The notes below the pieces were generated by a model that was given only the letters and a program-made list of their open reading frames with translations, searched no databases and was not told where the DNA came from. A program made the translations under genes and the position numbers. Shown piece by piece: positions 50,165 to 58,730 of a DNA stretch of 64,000 bases (position 1 is its first letter; every line of letters begins with the position of its first letter). The stretch comes from Comamonas thiooxydans. GTDB lineage: Bacteria; Pseudomonadota; Gammaproteobacteria; Burkholderiales; Burkholderiaceae_C. Where the stretch lies: NCBI RefSeq assembly GCF_000964545.1, contig NZ_BBVD01000009.1, positions 186,001-250,000 of the forward strand, read 5' to 3'.

Positions 50165-51367
50165 ATGTTGACGCTAGAGCAGTTTCACTCCGGGCTGGCC
50201 AATGGTTCACTGGCCCGCGCACACCATATCAGGCTCTGCGATGGGCTGACCGAGTTCCCCGCCGCGCTTTCTCAGCTGACCGAGACGCTGGAGATCCTCG
50301 ATCTGTCCGGCAACCAGCTCACCACATTGCCAGAAGAGCTGACGCGTTTTGCGCGGCTGCGTATTCTGTTTGCCTCGAACAATCCGTTCAGCGAACTGCC
50401 CCGCGTGCTGGGCCGCATGCCGCAACTTGAAATGGTGGGCTTCAAGGCCTGCCGCATCGAGCATGTGCCCGAGGACAGCCTGCCGCCGCGATTGCGCAGG
50501 CTGATTCTCACGGACAACCGCGTGCAGCGGCTGCCCGAATCCATGGGCCGATGCACGCGCCTGCAAAAACTCATGCTGTCGTGCAACCAGCTGAGTCAGT
50601 TGCCCCAGAGCCTGGAGCATTGCCAAGCGCTGGAGTTGCTGCGCATTGCAAGCAACCGTTTCGAAGATGCTCCCGAAGTCATCTTCCGGCTGCCTCGCCT
50701 GGCATGGCTGGCGCTGGCAGGCAATCCATTAACTCAAAAACAGGAGCTGGATACGCTTTCAGGGCATGGGATTGAGCCCATTTCCTATCAAGATTTGCAA
50801 ATCGCCGGCAAGCTGGGCGAAGGTGCCAGCGGCCGTATCTACCGCGCCAGCCTCAACGGACAGGATCTGGCACTCAAGGTTTTCAAGGCCGCCCAGACCA
50901 GCGACGGCACGCCGCAATCCGAACTGGCGGCAGGCATTGCGGCAGGACAGCACCCTCATCTGCTGACGCCGCTGGCGCAGGTTCTGGGCGCTCCTGACGG
51001 ACAAATGGCCACGGCCCTGCCCCTGCTGGATTCAGCCATGCACCCGCTGGCCGGGCCGCCCAGCTTCGACAGCTGCACACGAGATGTCTATGACCCCGAA
51101 CTTCGCCTGCAAGCCGACCAGGCCCAGCAGCTGCTGCAAGGCATACGTTCTGCCATCACCCATCTGCACGGCCGTGGTCTGCTCCATGGAGATCTGTATG
51201 CCCACAATATCCTGTGCAATCTGCAGACCGGGCAGGCCGTGCTCAGCGACTTTGGCGCCGCCGCGCTTTTGCAAGGCCTGCCCGAAACGCAGCAAGCGCT
51301 GCTGCAGCAGATCGAGCTGCGTGCGCTGCGCCACCTGGAAAACGAGGTTCAGGCTCTTGTCGGCTGA
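50165..51367 (+). CDS. Leucine-rich repeat protein kinase
   Basis: Encodes 400 residues. Residues about 35-200 hold seven leucine-rich repeats of the LPxx type (LEILDLSGNQLTTLPEELTR near 42). A compact kinase domain (about 213-400) follows: Gly loop GEGASGRIY, Lys in ALKVFK, catalytic loop HGDLYAHNIL, and metal-binding DFGAA. The C-lobe after DFG is only about 40 residues, shorter than in eukaryote-like kinases, as in other bacterial LRR kinases. It probably phosphorylates or binds a cytoplasmic partner recognised by the repeats. It is divergent from the SUKH-ankyrin pair. Confidence 0.88.
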   Translation: MLTLEQFHSGLANGSLARAHHIRLCDGLTEFPAALSQLTETLEILDLSGNQLTTLPEELTRFARLRILFASNNPFSELPRVLGRMPQLEMVGFKACRIEHVPEDSLPPRLRRLILTDNRVQRLPESMGRCTRLQKLMLSCNQLSQLPQSLEHCQALELLRIASNRFEDAPEVIFRLPRLAWLALAGNPLTQKQELDTLSGHGIEPISYQDLQIAGKLGEGASGRIYRASLNGQDLALKVFKAAQTSDGTPQSELAAGIAAGQHPHLLTPLAQVLGAPDGQMATALPLLDSAMHPLAGPPSFDSCTRDVYDPELRLQADQAQQLLQGIRSAITHLHGRGLLHGDLYAHNILCNLQTGQAVLSDFGAAALLQGLPETQQALLQQIELRALRHLENEVQALVG

Positions 51368-51370
51368 GTC

Positions 51371-52213
51371 TTATTGCAAGAATGCGGGCTTGGCATAACC
51401 CGCAAACTTGCTGTCCACCACGCCCTTGAACTCGGCGGACTTGTAAGCTGCAGCCAGATCCTTGGCCCATTGCGCATCCTTGTCCTTGGTCTTGACGGCC
51501 ACGATGTTCAGATAATGCTCGGGCGTTTTTTCCAGCAGCACCGAGTCCGACAGCTTCAGGCCCGAGGAAATCGCAAAGTTGCCGTTGATGATGGCGTACT
51601 GTGCATCATCAAGCGCGCGCGGCAGATGAGCCGCATCCAGGGGCACGAGCTTGATCTTCTTGGGATTGGAGGCCAGATCCAGCTCGGACACGCGCAGCGG
51701 GTTCACGCCTTCCTTGAGCCTGACCAGTCCCGCCTGCTGCAGCAGCAGAATGCCCCGAGCCAGATTGCTGGCGTCGTTGGGCAGGGCAATGCGATCCCCC
51801 TCCTTCAGGTCGGCCAGACTTTTGCGCTGCTTGCTGTAGACGCCCATTGGTGCAATCGGCCCCTGTACCAGGGCCGTCAGATCGAGCTTGCGGTCGCCCT
51901 TGAACTGGTTGAAATAGACCTCATGCTGGAAGAAGTTGGCATCGAGCGAGCCATCGGCCAGGGCCAGATTGGGCTGCACATAGTCGTTGAACTCCACCAG
52001 ACGCACCTTGTAGCCCTTTTTCTGCAGGATGGGGACGATGCCGTATTGCAGCTGATCAATGTTGGAGCCTGCCGTGCCGCCAATCACCAATTGCTTTTTG
52101 CCCGCGTCCTGGGCCGCCGCCGGCAAGACGCCCATGACCAGTGCAGCACCTGCCAGCAAAGTGGTGGCTAGAAGACTGCGGCGGCGCCGTGCCACGGAAA
52201 AAAGATGGGTCAT
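51371..52213 (-). CDS. MetQ/NlpA-family substrate-binding protein, copy B
   Basis: Encodes 280 residues with an Arg-rich signal peptide (about 1-34, ending Pro-Ala-Ala-Ala-Gln) and GAGG before the ATG. The NlpA/MetQ fold is clear: LVIGGTAGSNIDQLQYGIVP near 40, LVEFNDYVQPNLALADGSLD near 73, DANFFQHEVYFNQF near 91 and IALPNDASNLARGILLLQQA near 144. These proteins bind methionine or related amino acids for a MetNI importer. No lipobox Cys is present and no MetN/MetI gene is nearby. It is a paralogue of the next gene upstream, which has its own terminator, so they are transcribed apart. Confidence 0.9.
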   Translation of the reverse strand: MTHLFSVARRRRSLLATTLLAGAALVMGVLPAAAQDAGKKQLVIGGTAGSNIDQLQYGIVPILQKKGYKVRLVEFNDYVQPNLALADGSLDANFFQHEVYFNQFKGDRKLDLTALVQGPIAPMGVYSKQRKSLADLKEGDRIALPNDASNLARGILLLQQAGLVRLKEGVNPLRVSELDLASNPKKIKLVPLDAAHLPRALDDAQYAIINGNFAISSGLKLSDSVLLEKTPEHYLNIVAVKTKDKDAQWAKDLAAAYKSAEFKGVVDSKFAGYAKPAFLQ

Positions 52214-52377
52214 GCTTGCTCCTCGTTGATGTACTGTGTTTTGATATCAAAGGTCTGACTCTGCATCCATGCAGAGGCCTTTGCAGTATCCAGACAGGGA
52301 GAGCAAATTCCAACCAATAAAAACCCATGCTCTTATTTGCTTTTCATCTAAAACCAGCAAATCCACGGGCATGAAAA

Positions 52378-52398
52378 AAGGGCCGCATCGCGGCCCTT
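52378..52398 (-). terminator. Terminator of MetQ/NlpA copy A
   Basis: Perfect 9-bp stem AAGGGCCGC/GCGGCCCTT with a 3-nt loop. On the minus strand it is followed by six T. Confidence 0.9.
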
Positions 52399-52419
52399 GG
52401 CGTATTCAGTCCAACCCCA

Positions 52420-53256
52420 TCACTTCAGGAAAGCAGGCTTGGAGTAGCCGGGGAACTGGCTGTCCACCACGGCCTTGAACTCTGGCGAGCGGTAGGCAGC
52501 GGACAGATCCTTGGCCCACTGGCTGTTTTCGTTGCCGGTCTTCACGGCCACCACGTTCAGGTACAGATCGGGAGTCTTTTCCAGCACCACGGCCTCGCTC
52601 AGCTTCAGACCCGAGGAAATGGCAAAGTTGCCATTGACCACCACATAGTCGGCGTCTTCCAGCACACGCGGCAACTGGGCTGCCTCCAGCGCCACAAACT
52701 TGAGCTTGTGGGGATTAGCGGCCAGATCCAGCTCGGAGATACGGGCCGGGTTCACCCCTTCCTTGACCTTGACGAGGCCTGCCTGCTGCAACACCAGCAA
52801 TGCACGCGCCAGGTTGCTGGGGTCATTGGGCAGAGCCACCTTGGCGCCACTCTTGATATCGGCCAGAGACTTGTGCTTTTTGCTGTACACACCCATGGGT
52901 GCCACCGGGCCCTGAGCAATCGCAGTCAGCGCCAGCTTGCGATCCGTGGTGAACTGATCGAAATAGGCACGATGCTGGAAGAAATTGGCATCCAGCGAGC
53001 CATCGGACAGCGCCAGATTGGGCTGCACATAGTCGTTGAACTCGATCAGCTTGATCTGGTAGCCCTTTTTCTGCAGCTGGGGCACTATGCCTTTTTGCAG
53101 CAGGTCGTAATTGGAGCCGGCGGTGGCGCCAATCAGCAGGTTCTTTTTGGCCGGGCCCTGTGCCAGAGCAGGTACACCGGCAGTCGCCAGCAATGCTACT
53201 GCGGCAGTGCCCAGAACGGCACGGCGGCTGGCGGCAAAAGAAAAATGGGCGGGCAT
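52420..53256 (-). CDS. MetQ/NlpA-family substrate-binding protein, copy A
   Basis: Encodes 278 residues from the ATG at 53256, with AGGAGAG 5 nt upstream; the frame is open to 53331 but lacks such a site. A twin-Arg signal (SRRAVLGTAAVALLATAG) leads a MetQ/NlpA domain (LLIGATAGSNYDLLQKGIVP, LIEFNDYVQPNLALSDGSLD, VALPNDPSNLARALLVLQQA). It is a close paralogue of the gene at 51371-52213. As there, no lipobox and no importer genes are present nearby, so it must use MetNI encoded elsewhere or have another role. Confidence 0.9.
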   Translation of the reverse strand: MPAHFSFAASRRAVLGTAAVALLATAGVPALAQGPAKKNLLIGATAGSNYDLLQKGIVPQLQKKGYQIKLIEFNDYVQPNLALSDGSLDANFFQHRAYFDQFTTDRKLALTAIAQGPVAPMGVYSKKHKSLADIKSGAKVALPNDPSNLARALLVLQQAGLVKVKEGVNPARISELDLAANPHKLKFVALEAAQLPRVLEDADYVVVNGNFAISSGLKLSEAVVLEKTPDLYLNVVAVKTGNENSQWAKDLSAAYRSPEFKAVVDSQFPGYSKPAFLK

Positions 53257-53418
53257 GGATCTCTCCTGGAATTGGATTCGCGTGGGCAGCACGGCTCTCA
53301 TTTGTTTACCGAGCTGCAACAATGTGAGCAAGTATGACCCCTACACGGGCAAACCCTAAAGAATAAAAAACCATCTGTTTATCCATAAACATATATAAGA
53401 AATACAAGGAGCACTGGC

Positions 53419-54456
53419 ATGAGCGCTTTTTCAACTATTGAGGATCTGCTCGCGCACGAAGGCCATATCGGCCGTGTGCAGGGCATTTCCGTGGGCCATT
53501 TCAGCGACTCGCGTCGCCCCACGGGCTGCACCGTCGTGCTGTGCCCCCAGGGTGCCGTGGGCGGTGTGGATGTGCGCGGCGCAGCCCCTGGCACGCGCGA
53601 GACCGATTTGCTGCACCCCAGCAATCTGGTGCAGGAGGTCCACGGCATCATGCTGGCCGGCGGCAGTGCCTGGGGGCTGGACGCAGCCACAGGGGCCGTG
53701 CGCTGGCTGGAAGAGCAAGGTGCCGGCCTGAATATCGGCGTGGGCCGGATTCCGCTGGTGCCGGCAGCCGTGTTGTTTGACGTGATGATGGGCGATATGC
53801 GCATACGCCCCGATGCTGCGGCCGGCTATGCCGCCTGCCGGAATGCGGGGCCGGACTCCGGCACCGGGCGACCCGCCGAAGGCAGCGTAGGCGCTGGCGC
53901 TGGCGCCGTGGTAGGCAAGGTCTTCGGCCACGAGCGCGCCATGAAGGGCGGCATAGGCACGGCCAGCTTTACCGTCGATGGCGTCACCGTAGGAGCCATC
54001 ATTGCCTGCAATGCGCTGGGCGATGTATTCAACCCCTTCAACGGTGAGTTGCTGGCCGGGGCACGCACGGCAGACGGCCTGCAATTGTGCGGCACCCGCG
54101 ATGCCTTGCTGACGGGCGAAGAGCCCAGGCCGATTCTGGCCGGCAGCAACACCACGATAGGCGTCGTAGCGACCGACGCTACCATCACCAAAGCCCAGGC
54201 CCACCGCCTGGCCGTGGTAGCCCATGATGGCCTGGCACGTGCCATCAACCCCGTGCACACCATGAGCGATGGCGACAGCCTGTTTGCCCTGGGCACTGGC
54301 CGCAGCGGAAAATCGCCGGGAATGATGACGCTGAGCACCTTGGCGGCCGAAGCCGTGGCCATAGCCACCGCACGCGCCGTCTTGCTGGCTCAATCGGTAC
54401 AGATCGAAGGCCAGACGACACTACCCAGCCACCAGGATTTAAGCGCAAGAAGCTAG
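53419..54456 (+). CDS. P1 family peptidase (DmpA-like, S58)
   Basis: Encodes 345 residues of the S58/DmpA aminopeptidase family, N-terminal nucleophile hydrolases that cut themselves before a Ser or Thr. Recognition: ISVGHFSDSRRPTGCTVVLC near 24, IMLAGGSAWGLDAATGAVRW near 77, NIGVGRIPLVPAAVLFD near 104 and ACNALGDVFNPFNGELLAGA near 195. The autocleavage Ser/Thr lies in the NTTIGVVATDATITKAQAHR segment near 245. It hydrolyses N-terminal amino acids from small peptides in the cytoplasm. Its stop codon overlaps that of the convergent DUF1631 gene. Confidence 0.93.
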   Translation: MSAFSTIEDLLAHEGHIGRVQGISVGHFSDSRRPTGCTVVLCPQGAVGGVDVRGAAPGTRETDLLHPSNLVQEVHGIMLAGGSAWGLDAATGAVRWLEEQGAGLNIGVGRIPLVPAAVLFDVMMGDMRIRPDAAAGYAACRNAGPDSGTGRPAEGSVGAGAGAVVGKVFGHERAMKGGIGTASFTVDGVTVGAIIACNALGDVFNPFNGELLAGARTADGLQLCGTRDALLTGEEPRPILAGSNTTIGVVATDATITKAQAHRLAVVAHDGLARAINPVHTMSDGDSLFALGTGRSGKSPGMMTLSTLAAEAVAIATARAVLLAQSVQIEGQTTLPSHQDLSARS

Positions 54457-56756
54457 GCCATCGCCTCAAGTCGCCGCAACTGCCCCTGTGTCAACAATTT
54501 ATCGCGCATGCGGCGCGTCATGGACTGGGTGCTTCCGTCTTCGGCGGTAAACAGAAACAGGCTTTGCTGCGGGCTGACCCAGGTGAGCTTGGTGCGCAGC
54601 TGCTGGCGCTCGTTGCACAGCTCCACCCAGGTGCCCAAAGGCCATTCGGCAACATCAGCAGGCTTGCTCTGCCCCATGGATGCATGCGTCGGCATGGGAG
54701 CAGAAACAACTGCTTCAGTCTCATTCAATGGAGCACTGACTATCTTTTGCGGCGCTGTGGTCTTGAAGACAGGTCCTGAGGAATGGGTTGCAGCCTGAAC
54801 CTGCGCCTCTCGCATCACGGCCACTGATGGCGGATCCTCGACTCTGTCGGTCAGCACCGGCAAGGTGATATCCAGTCCTGCGCGCACGGTTTCTGAGGCA
54901 CCATCCAGACCCGCCAGCACGCTGGGCAGTTCACCGAGTACATCCACCCTGGCAAATTCGTCGGAGCCGGACAGGCCCGCAGCCTCGGCCGCATCCAATA
55001 CCCGCTGCTGAAGGCTTCCCAGCCGGGCCGCCAGTGCGGCGATTTCGACATCCGTGCGGCCCACGCTGCGCAAGCCTCGCGCCAGGCGGCGCTGCAACTT
55101 GGGCGCCATGGCCACCAGCCGCGTCACATCCTGAGCGGCCTGCGGCGACACGCTCCACAGCAGGCTGGGCACCAGCGCCAGATAGCCACCCGGGTCGCGC
55201 TCCTGCCCTGGTTCGGCCCGCTGCTGTGCTTGGGCAATCACACCGGCCCACGGGCCCGTCACAAAATCCAGAATATCTTCAGGCACACCCTTGGCACTGG
55301 GCAAGCTGCGAATCATCTGCGCCAGTTGCAGGGCATCGGGCTTGGTCTGCTCGATGGCGCTCACAACTTGACGATCGACCAGCCCCAGCGCCGAGCTCAT
55401 CAGCCCTTGCCGCGTGGAATGCTCGACTTCGGTATGCTGGCTCAGCGCCGCAATGCGGCTCATACGACCTTCCGGCGGCCACTGCTCGCGCACAAATTGC
55501 AGCACTCGGGCAAATACATTGGCATTTGCCTGCCCTGCACTAGCCAACTGGTTCGCCGCAGCCTCTGCCACGGTGATGAAGTGGGCAAATCCCAGAGCAG
55601 ATTCGCTGGCAAACCAGAGACTGCGAGCCGTCAGCTCGTCCAGCAACTGCCGTGCCGGGTGCAAGCGATCTTCAAAGAAAACACCGTCTTGCGCCACCAA
55701 CTGGCTCAACATGGGTTCAAGCCGCAACAAGACCCGCTGCACCGGCGGCAGCAGGCGGCCGTCGCTGGTCATATGGCTCATCATTCGCTGCAGCGTGCGT
55801 ATCTGAATCAGAGCACTGGGCGCCTGACTGGGCTGTGGTGCGCGCAATCCCCTCAGAGCACTGGGTACCCAGGGTTGTTGCGAAGTCTGCAGCGCATTGG
55901 CCGAATACGAAGTCCAGCCTGGCTCCAGCCCCGAATCTTGCACAGGCGCGATAGAGGCCGGCTCGGTCGCCGGCCAACCCGCCAGCATGGAGTCCGTCAG
56001 CGACTGGGGCACGGTGCAGCGCGAATCATCAATCCAGCGCAGATCTGAGGCCAACTCCTGCAACAACCGCAAGGTCAACAGGCATTGAGGCCGGGTGTCA
56101 CCGTCCGCGCCATAGCGAGCAGGCTGCACGCCATGCTGGCGCAGCAAATTGGCAGCACGGGAATATTCAGAAGCCAGAATCGAGCCCAGCTGCTGCGACA
56201 TGAATTCATGCCAGCAATCGGCCACTTCCGTGGCGGGCTGAACAGCCGTCAACGACTGGCTCAAAGCGCGTACATAGTTCTCCAGCCGCAGCGGATTGCA
56301 CTCTGGCCGAGCGGATTCAAGCCCCTGAGCGCCGCTCATCAACGCATCCAGATCGGCCAGCGCCAGCTCGACCTGGGGCTCGACCATCTGCACCAGCTTG
56401 TGCTCGGCCTTGAGCTGGCGGCTGGCCGACTCGGCCATGGCCGCCAATGGCAAAAGCCGGCCAGTGACAGTATCCAGCGTCTGTGCAGAAAAGGAAAAAG
56501 GTTGGCGCGCTGACAGTACCAGCGCCTCCAGCAAATTCTGCGGGAAGCTGCTGATCACCGAGGCCCGGTGCTGCTGCAGGTTATGCAGCGCAGCGCCGAG
56601 CACATCGCGCCTTACAGAGTGGGAACCCGTCGAAAGCGATTGCTCCAACGCATATTCGGTGCGCTGCAACAATCGCAGCGCGAATGCATCAGCGCCACGC
56701 ACCACCTGGACAAGGCAGGTGCGCAGCACGGAAACGGATGCATGTGCGAGGCTCAT
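54453..56756 (-). CDS. DUF1631 family protein
   Basis: Encodes 767 residues of the DUF1631 family of large, mostly helical cytoplasmic proteins found in Proteobacteria and often annotated as thymidine phosphorylase without evidence. Marks seen are LNALMSG-like helix (DLDALMSG near 137), a central IQQLLSH-type helix (IRTLQRMMSHM near 318) and a C-terminal PilZ-like segment with LGTWVELCNERQQLRTKLTW near 708 and SLFLFTAEDGS. The C-terminal strand pattern suggests cyclic-di-GMP-related or PilZ-like binding, but I see no RxxxR motif. It converges on and overlaps the peptidase gene by 4 bp. Confidence 0.8.
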   Translation of the reverse strand: MSLAHASVSVLRTCLVQVVRGADAFALRLLQRTEYALEQSLSTGSHSVRRDVLGAALHNLQQHRASVISSFPQNLLEALVLSARQPFSFSAQTLDTVTGRLLPLAAMAESASRQLKAEHKLVQMVEPQVELALADLDALMSGAQGLESARPECNPLRLENYVRALSQSLTAVQPATEVADCWHEFMSQQLGSILASEYSRAANLLRQHGVQPARYGADGDTRPQCLLTLRLLQELASDLRWIDDSRCTVPQSLTDSMLAGWPATEPASIAPVQDSGLEPGWTSYSANALQTSQQPWVPSALRGLRAPQPSQAPSALIQIRTLQRMMSHMTSDGRLLPPVQRVLLRLEPMLSQLVAQDGVFFEDRLHPARQLLDELTARSLWFASESALGFAHFITVAEAAANQLASAGQANANVFARVLQFVREQWPPEGRMSRIAALSQHTEVEHSTRQGLMSSALGLVDRQVVSAIEQTKPDALQLAQMIRSLPSAKGVPEDILDFVTGPWAGVIAQAQQRAEPGQERDPGGYLALVPSLLWSVSPQAAQDVTRLVAMAPKLQRRLARGLRSVGRTDVEIAALAARLGSLQQRVLDAAEAAGLSGSDEFARVDVLGELPSVLAGLDGASETVRAGLDITLPVLTDRVEDPPSVAVMREAQVQAATHSSGPVFKTTAPQKIVSAPLNETEAVVSAPMPTHASMGQSKPADVAEWPLGTWVELCNERQQLRTKLTWVSPQQSLFLFTAEDGSTQSMTRRMRDKLLTQGQLRRLEAMA

Positions 56757-56804
56757 AGCCCCTAAGAATACCCGCTCCAGCCGATGCTGGAGACATTTTG
56801 ATGC

Positions 56805-58466
56805 TTACTTCAACGCCTTGTAACGCATGCGCTTGGGCGCAGCACCTTCCTCACCCAGTCGTTTCTTCTTATCGGCTTCGTACTCCTGGTAGTTGCCGTC
56901 AAAGAATACCCACTGGGAATCGCCTTCGGCGGCCAGGATATGCGTGGCAATACGGTCCAGGAACCAGCGGTCATGCGAGATGACCATCACGGTACCGGCA
57001 TATTCCAGCAGCGCGTCTTCCAGCGCACGCAGGGTTTCCACGTCCAAGTCATTGGAGGGCTCGTCCAGCAGCAGCACGTTGCCGCCTTGAATCAGCGTCT
57101 TGGCCAGGTGCAGGCGACCGCGCTCGCCACCGGAGAGGTTGCCGACCTTCTTTTGCTGGTCTTGGCCGTTGAAGTTGAAGCGGCCCGCGTAAGCGCGCGA
57201 CGCCATGGTGAACTTGCCCACGGTGATCATGTCCAAACCGCCGGAGATGTCTTCCCACACGGTCTTTTCGTTGGCCAGTTCATCACGGTGCTGGTCCACA
57301 AAGGCCATCTTCACGGTCTGGCCGATATCCACCGTACCTGAATCAGGCTGCTCCTTACCCGCTATCAGCTTGAACAGAGTCGACTTACCGGCACCATTCG
57401 GTCCGATGATGCCGACGATGGCACCAGCGGGAATGTTCATCGAAAGGTTGTCGATCAGCATGCGGTCGCCAAAGGACTTGGAGACATTGGTGAACTCGAT
57501 GACCTTGGAGCCCAGACGCTCGGCAACAGGAATGAAAATTTCCTGTGTTTCATTGCGCTGCTGGTATTCGTAATCGCTCAGCTCTTCAAAGCGCGCAATA
57601 CGGGCCTTGGACTTGGCCTGACGCCCCTTGGCGTTCTGGCGTACCCACTCCAGTTCCTTCTTCAGGGCCTTGGCACGGGCTTCTTCGCCCTTTTGCTCGG
57701 CTTCCAGGCGGTTGCCCTTCTGGATCAGCCAGTCGGAGTAGTTGCCCTTGTAAGGAATGCCGTGTCCACGGTCCAGTTCCAGAATCCATTCGGCCGCGTT
57801 GTCGAGGAAGTAGCGGTCGTGGGTAATGGCCACCACGGTGCCGGAGAAGCGATGCAGGAACTGCTCCAGCCAGTCCACGGACTCGGCATCCAAGTGGTTG
57901 GTCGGCTCGTCCAGCAGCAGCATGTCAGGCTTGGACAGCAGCAGCTTGCACAGGGCAACGCGGCGCTTTTCGCCACCGGAGAGCTGCCCCACGATAGCGT
58001 CCCATGCCGGCAGGCGCAGTGCATCCGCAGCGATTTCCAGCTGATGCTCGGAGTCCGTTCCCGCAGCAGCGATGATGGCTTCCAGCTCACCTTGCTCGGC
58101 AGCCAGGGCGTCAAAGTCCGCATCTTCTTCTGCGTAAGCGGCGTACACCTCTTCCAGACGAGCCTTGGCATTGTTCACCTCGGCCATGGCTTCTTCCACA
58201 GCCTGGCGCACGGTGTGTTCGGGATTGAGCTGAGGCTCCTGGGGCAGGTAGCCGATGGACAGGCCCTGCATGGGGATGGCTTCGCCTTCATACTCCTTGT
58301 CCACACCGGCCATGATCTTCAACAGCGAAGACTTGCCCGAGCCGTTCAGACCCAGCACGCCGATCTTGGCGCCGGGGAAGAAACTCAGGGAAATGCCTTT
58401 CAAGATCTGGCGCTTGGGCGGCACCGTCTTGGTCAGCTGATTCATCGAAAAAACGTATTGAGCCAT
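56805..58466 (-). CDS. ettA: ABC-F translational throttle EttA
   Basis: Encodes 553 residues, the standard EttA size. It has two ABC domains with Walker A GLNGSGKSS near 40 and GPNGAGKST near 357, signatures QLSGGEKRRVALCKLL near 163 and NLSGGERGRLHLAKTL near 442, and LLLDEPTNHLD and LLLDEPSNDLD Walker B motifs. A short charged inter-domain linker and no C-terminal coiled extension mark EttA rather than Uup or RsgA-type proteins. It binds the ribosomal E site and adjusts translation to the ATP level. Single gene divergent from rhlE. Confidence 0.96.
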   Translation of the reverse strand: MAQYVFSMNQLTKTVPPKRQILKGISLSFFPGAKIGVLGLNGSGKSSLLKIMAGVDKEYEGEAIPMQGLSIGYLPQEPQLNPEHTVRQAVEEAMAEVNNAKARLEEVYAAYAEEDADFDALAAEQGELEAIIAAAGTDSEHQLEIAADALRLPAWDAIVGQLSGGEKRRVALCKLLLSKPDMLLLDEPTNHLDAESVDWLEQFLHRFSGTVVAITHDRYFLDNAAEWILELDRGHGIPYKGNYSDWLIQKGNRLEAEQKGEEARAKALKKELEWVRQNAKGRQAKSKARIARFEELSDYEYQQRNETQEIFIPVAERLGSKVIEFTNVSKSFGDRMLIDNLSMNIPAGAIVGIIGPNGAGKSTLFKLIAGKEQPDSGTVDIGQTVKMAFVDQHRDELANEKTVWEDISGGLDMITVGKFTMASRAYAGRFNFNGQDQQKKVGNLSGGERGRLHLAKTLIQGGNVLLLDEPSNDLDVETLRALEDALLEYAGTVMVISHDRWFLDRIATHILAAEGDSQWVFFDGNYQEYEADKKKRLGEEGAAPKRMRYKALK

Positions 58467-58730
58467 GTCCGAATTGCTTTGAGTTACTTGGATTTATGCA
58501 AAAAAGTGTGCCGCTTTACACGGCAATCAAACCATGATTATCAGTGCATGCGACAATACCCCTCGCAACAGGCGTCCAGTTGCCTGCTGCAGCAGCACTT
58601 CAGCTGGGGACAAAGGAAGCGTTTCCAAGCTCCCAACACGCAAACTATATCTGCCTACAACTGGCCAGGCACCCCACGGGTGCCATGACAGGCTGATACC
58701 CCGCGCCCAGGATTGGCGCAATTGATCACA

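Noticed and set aside
52214..53418. SAM or other methionine riboswitch before the MetQ-like genes
   Set aside because: Leaders are short and show no riboswitch-like core; only normal Shine-Dalgarno sites and a terminator are visible.
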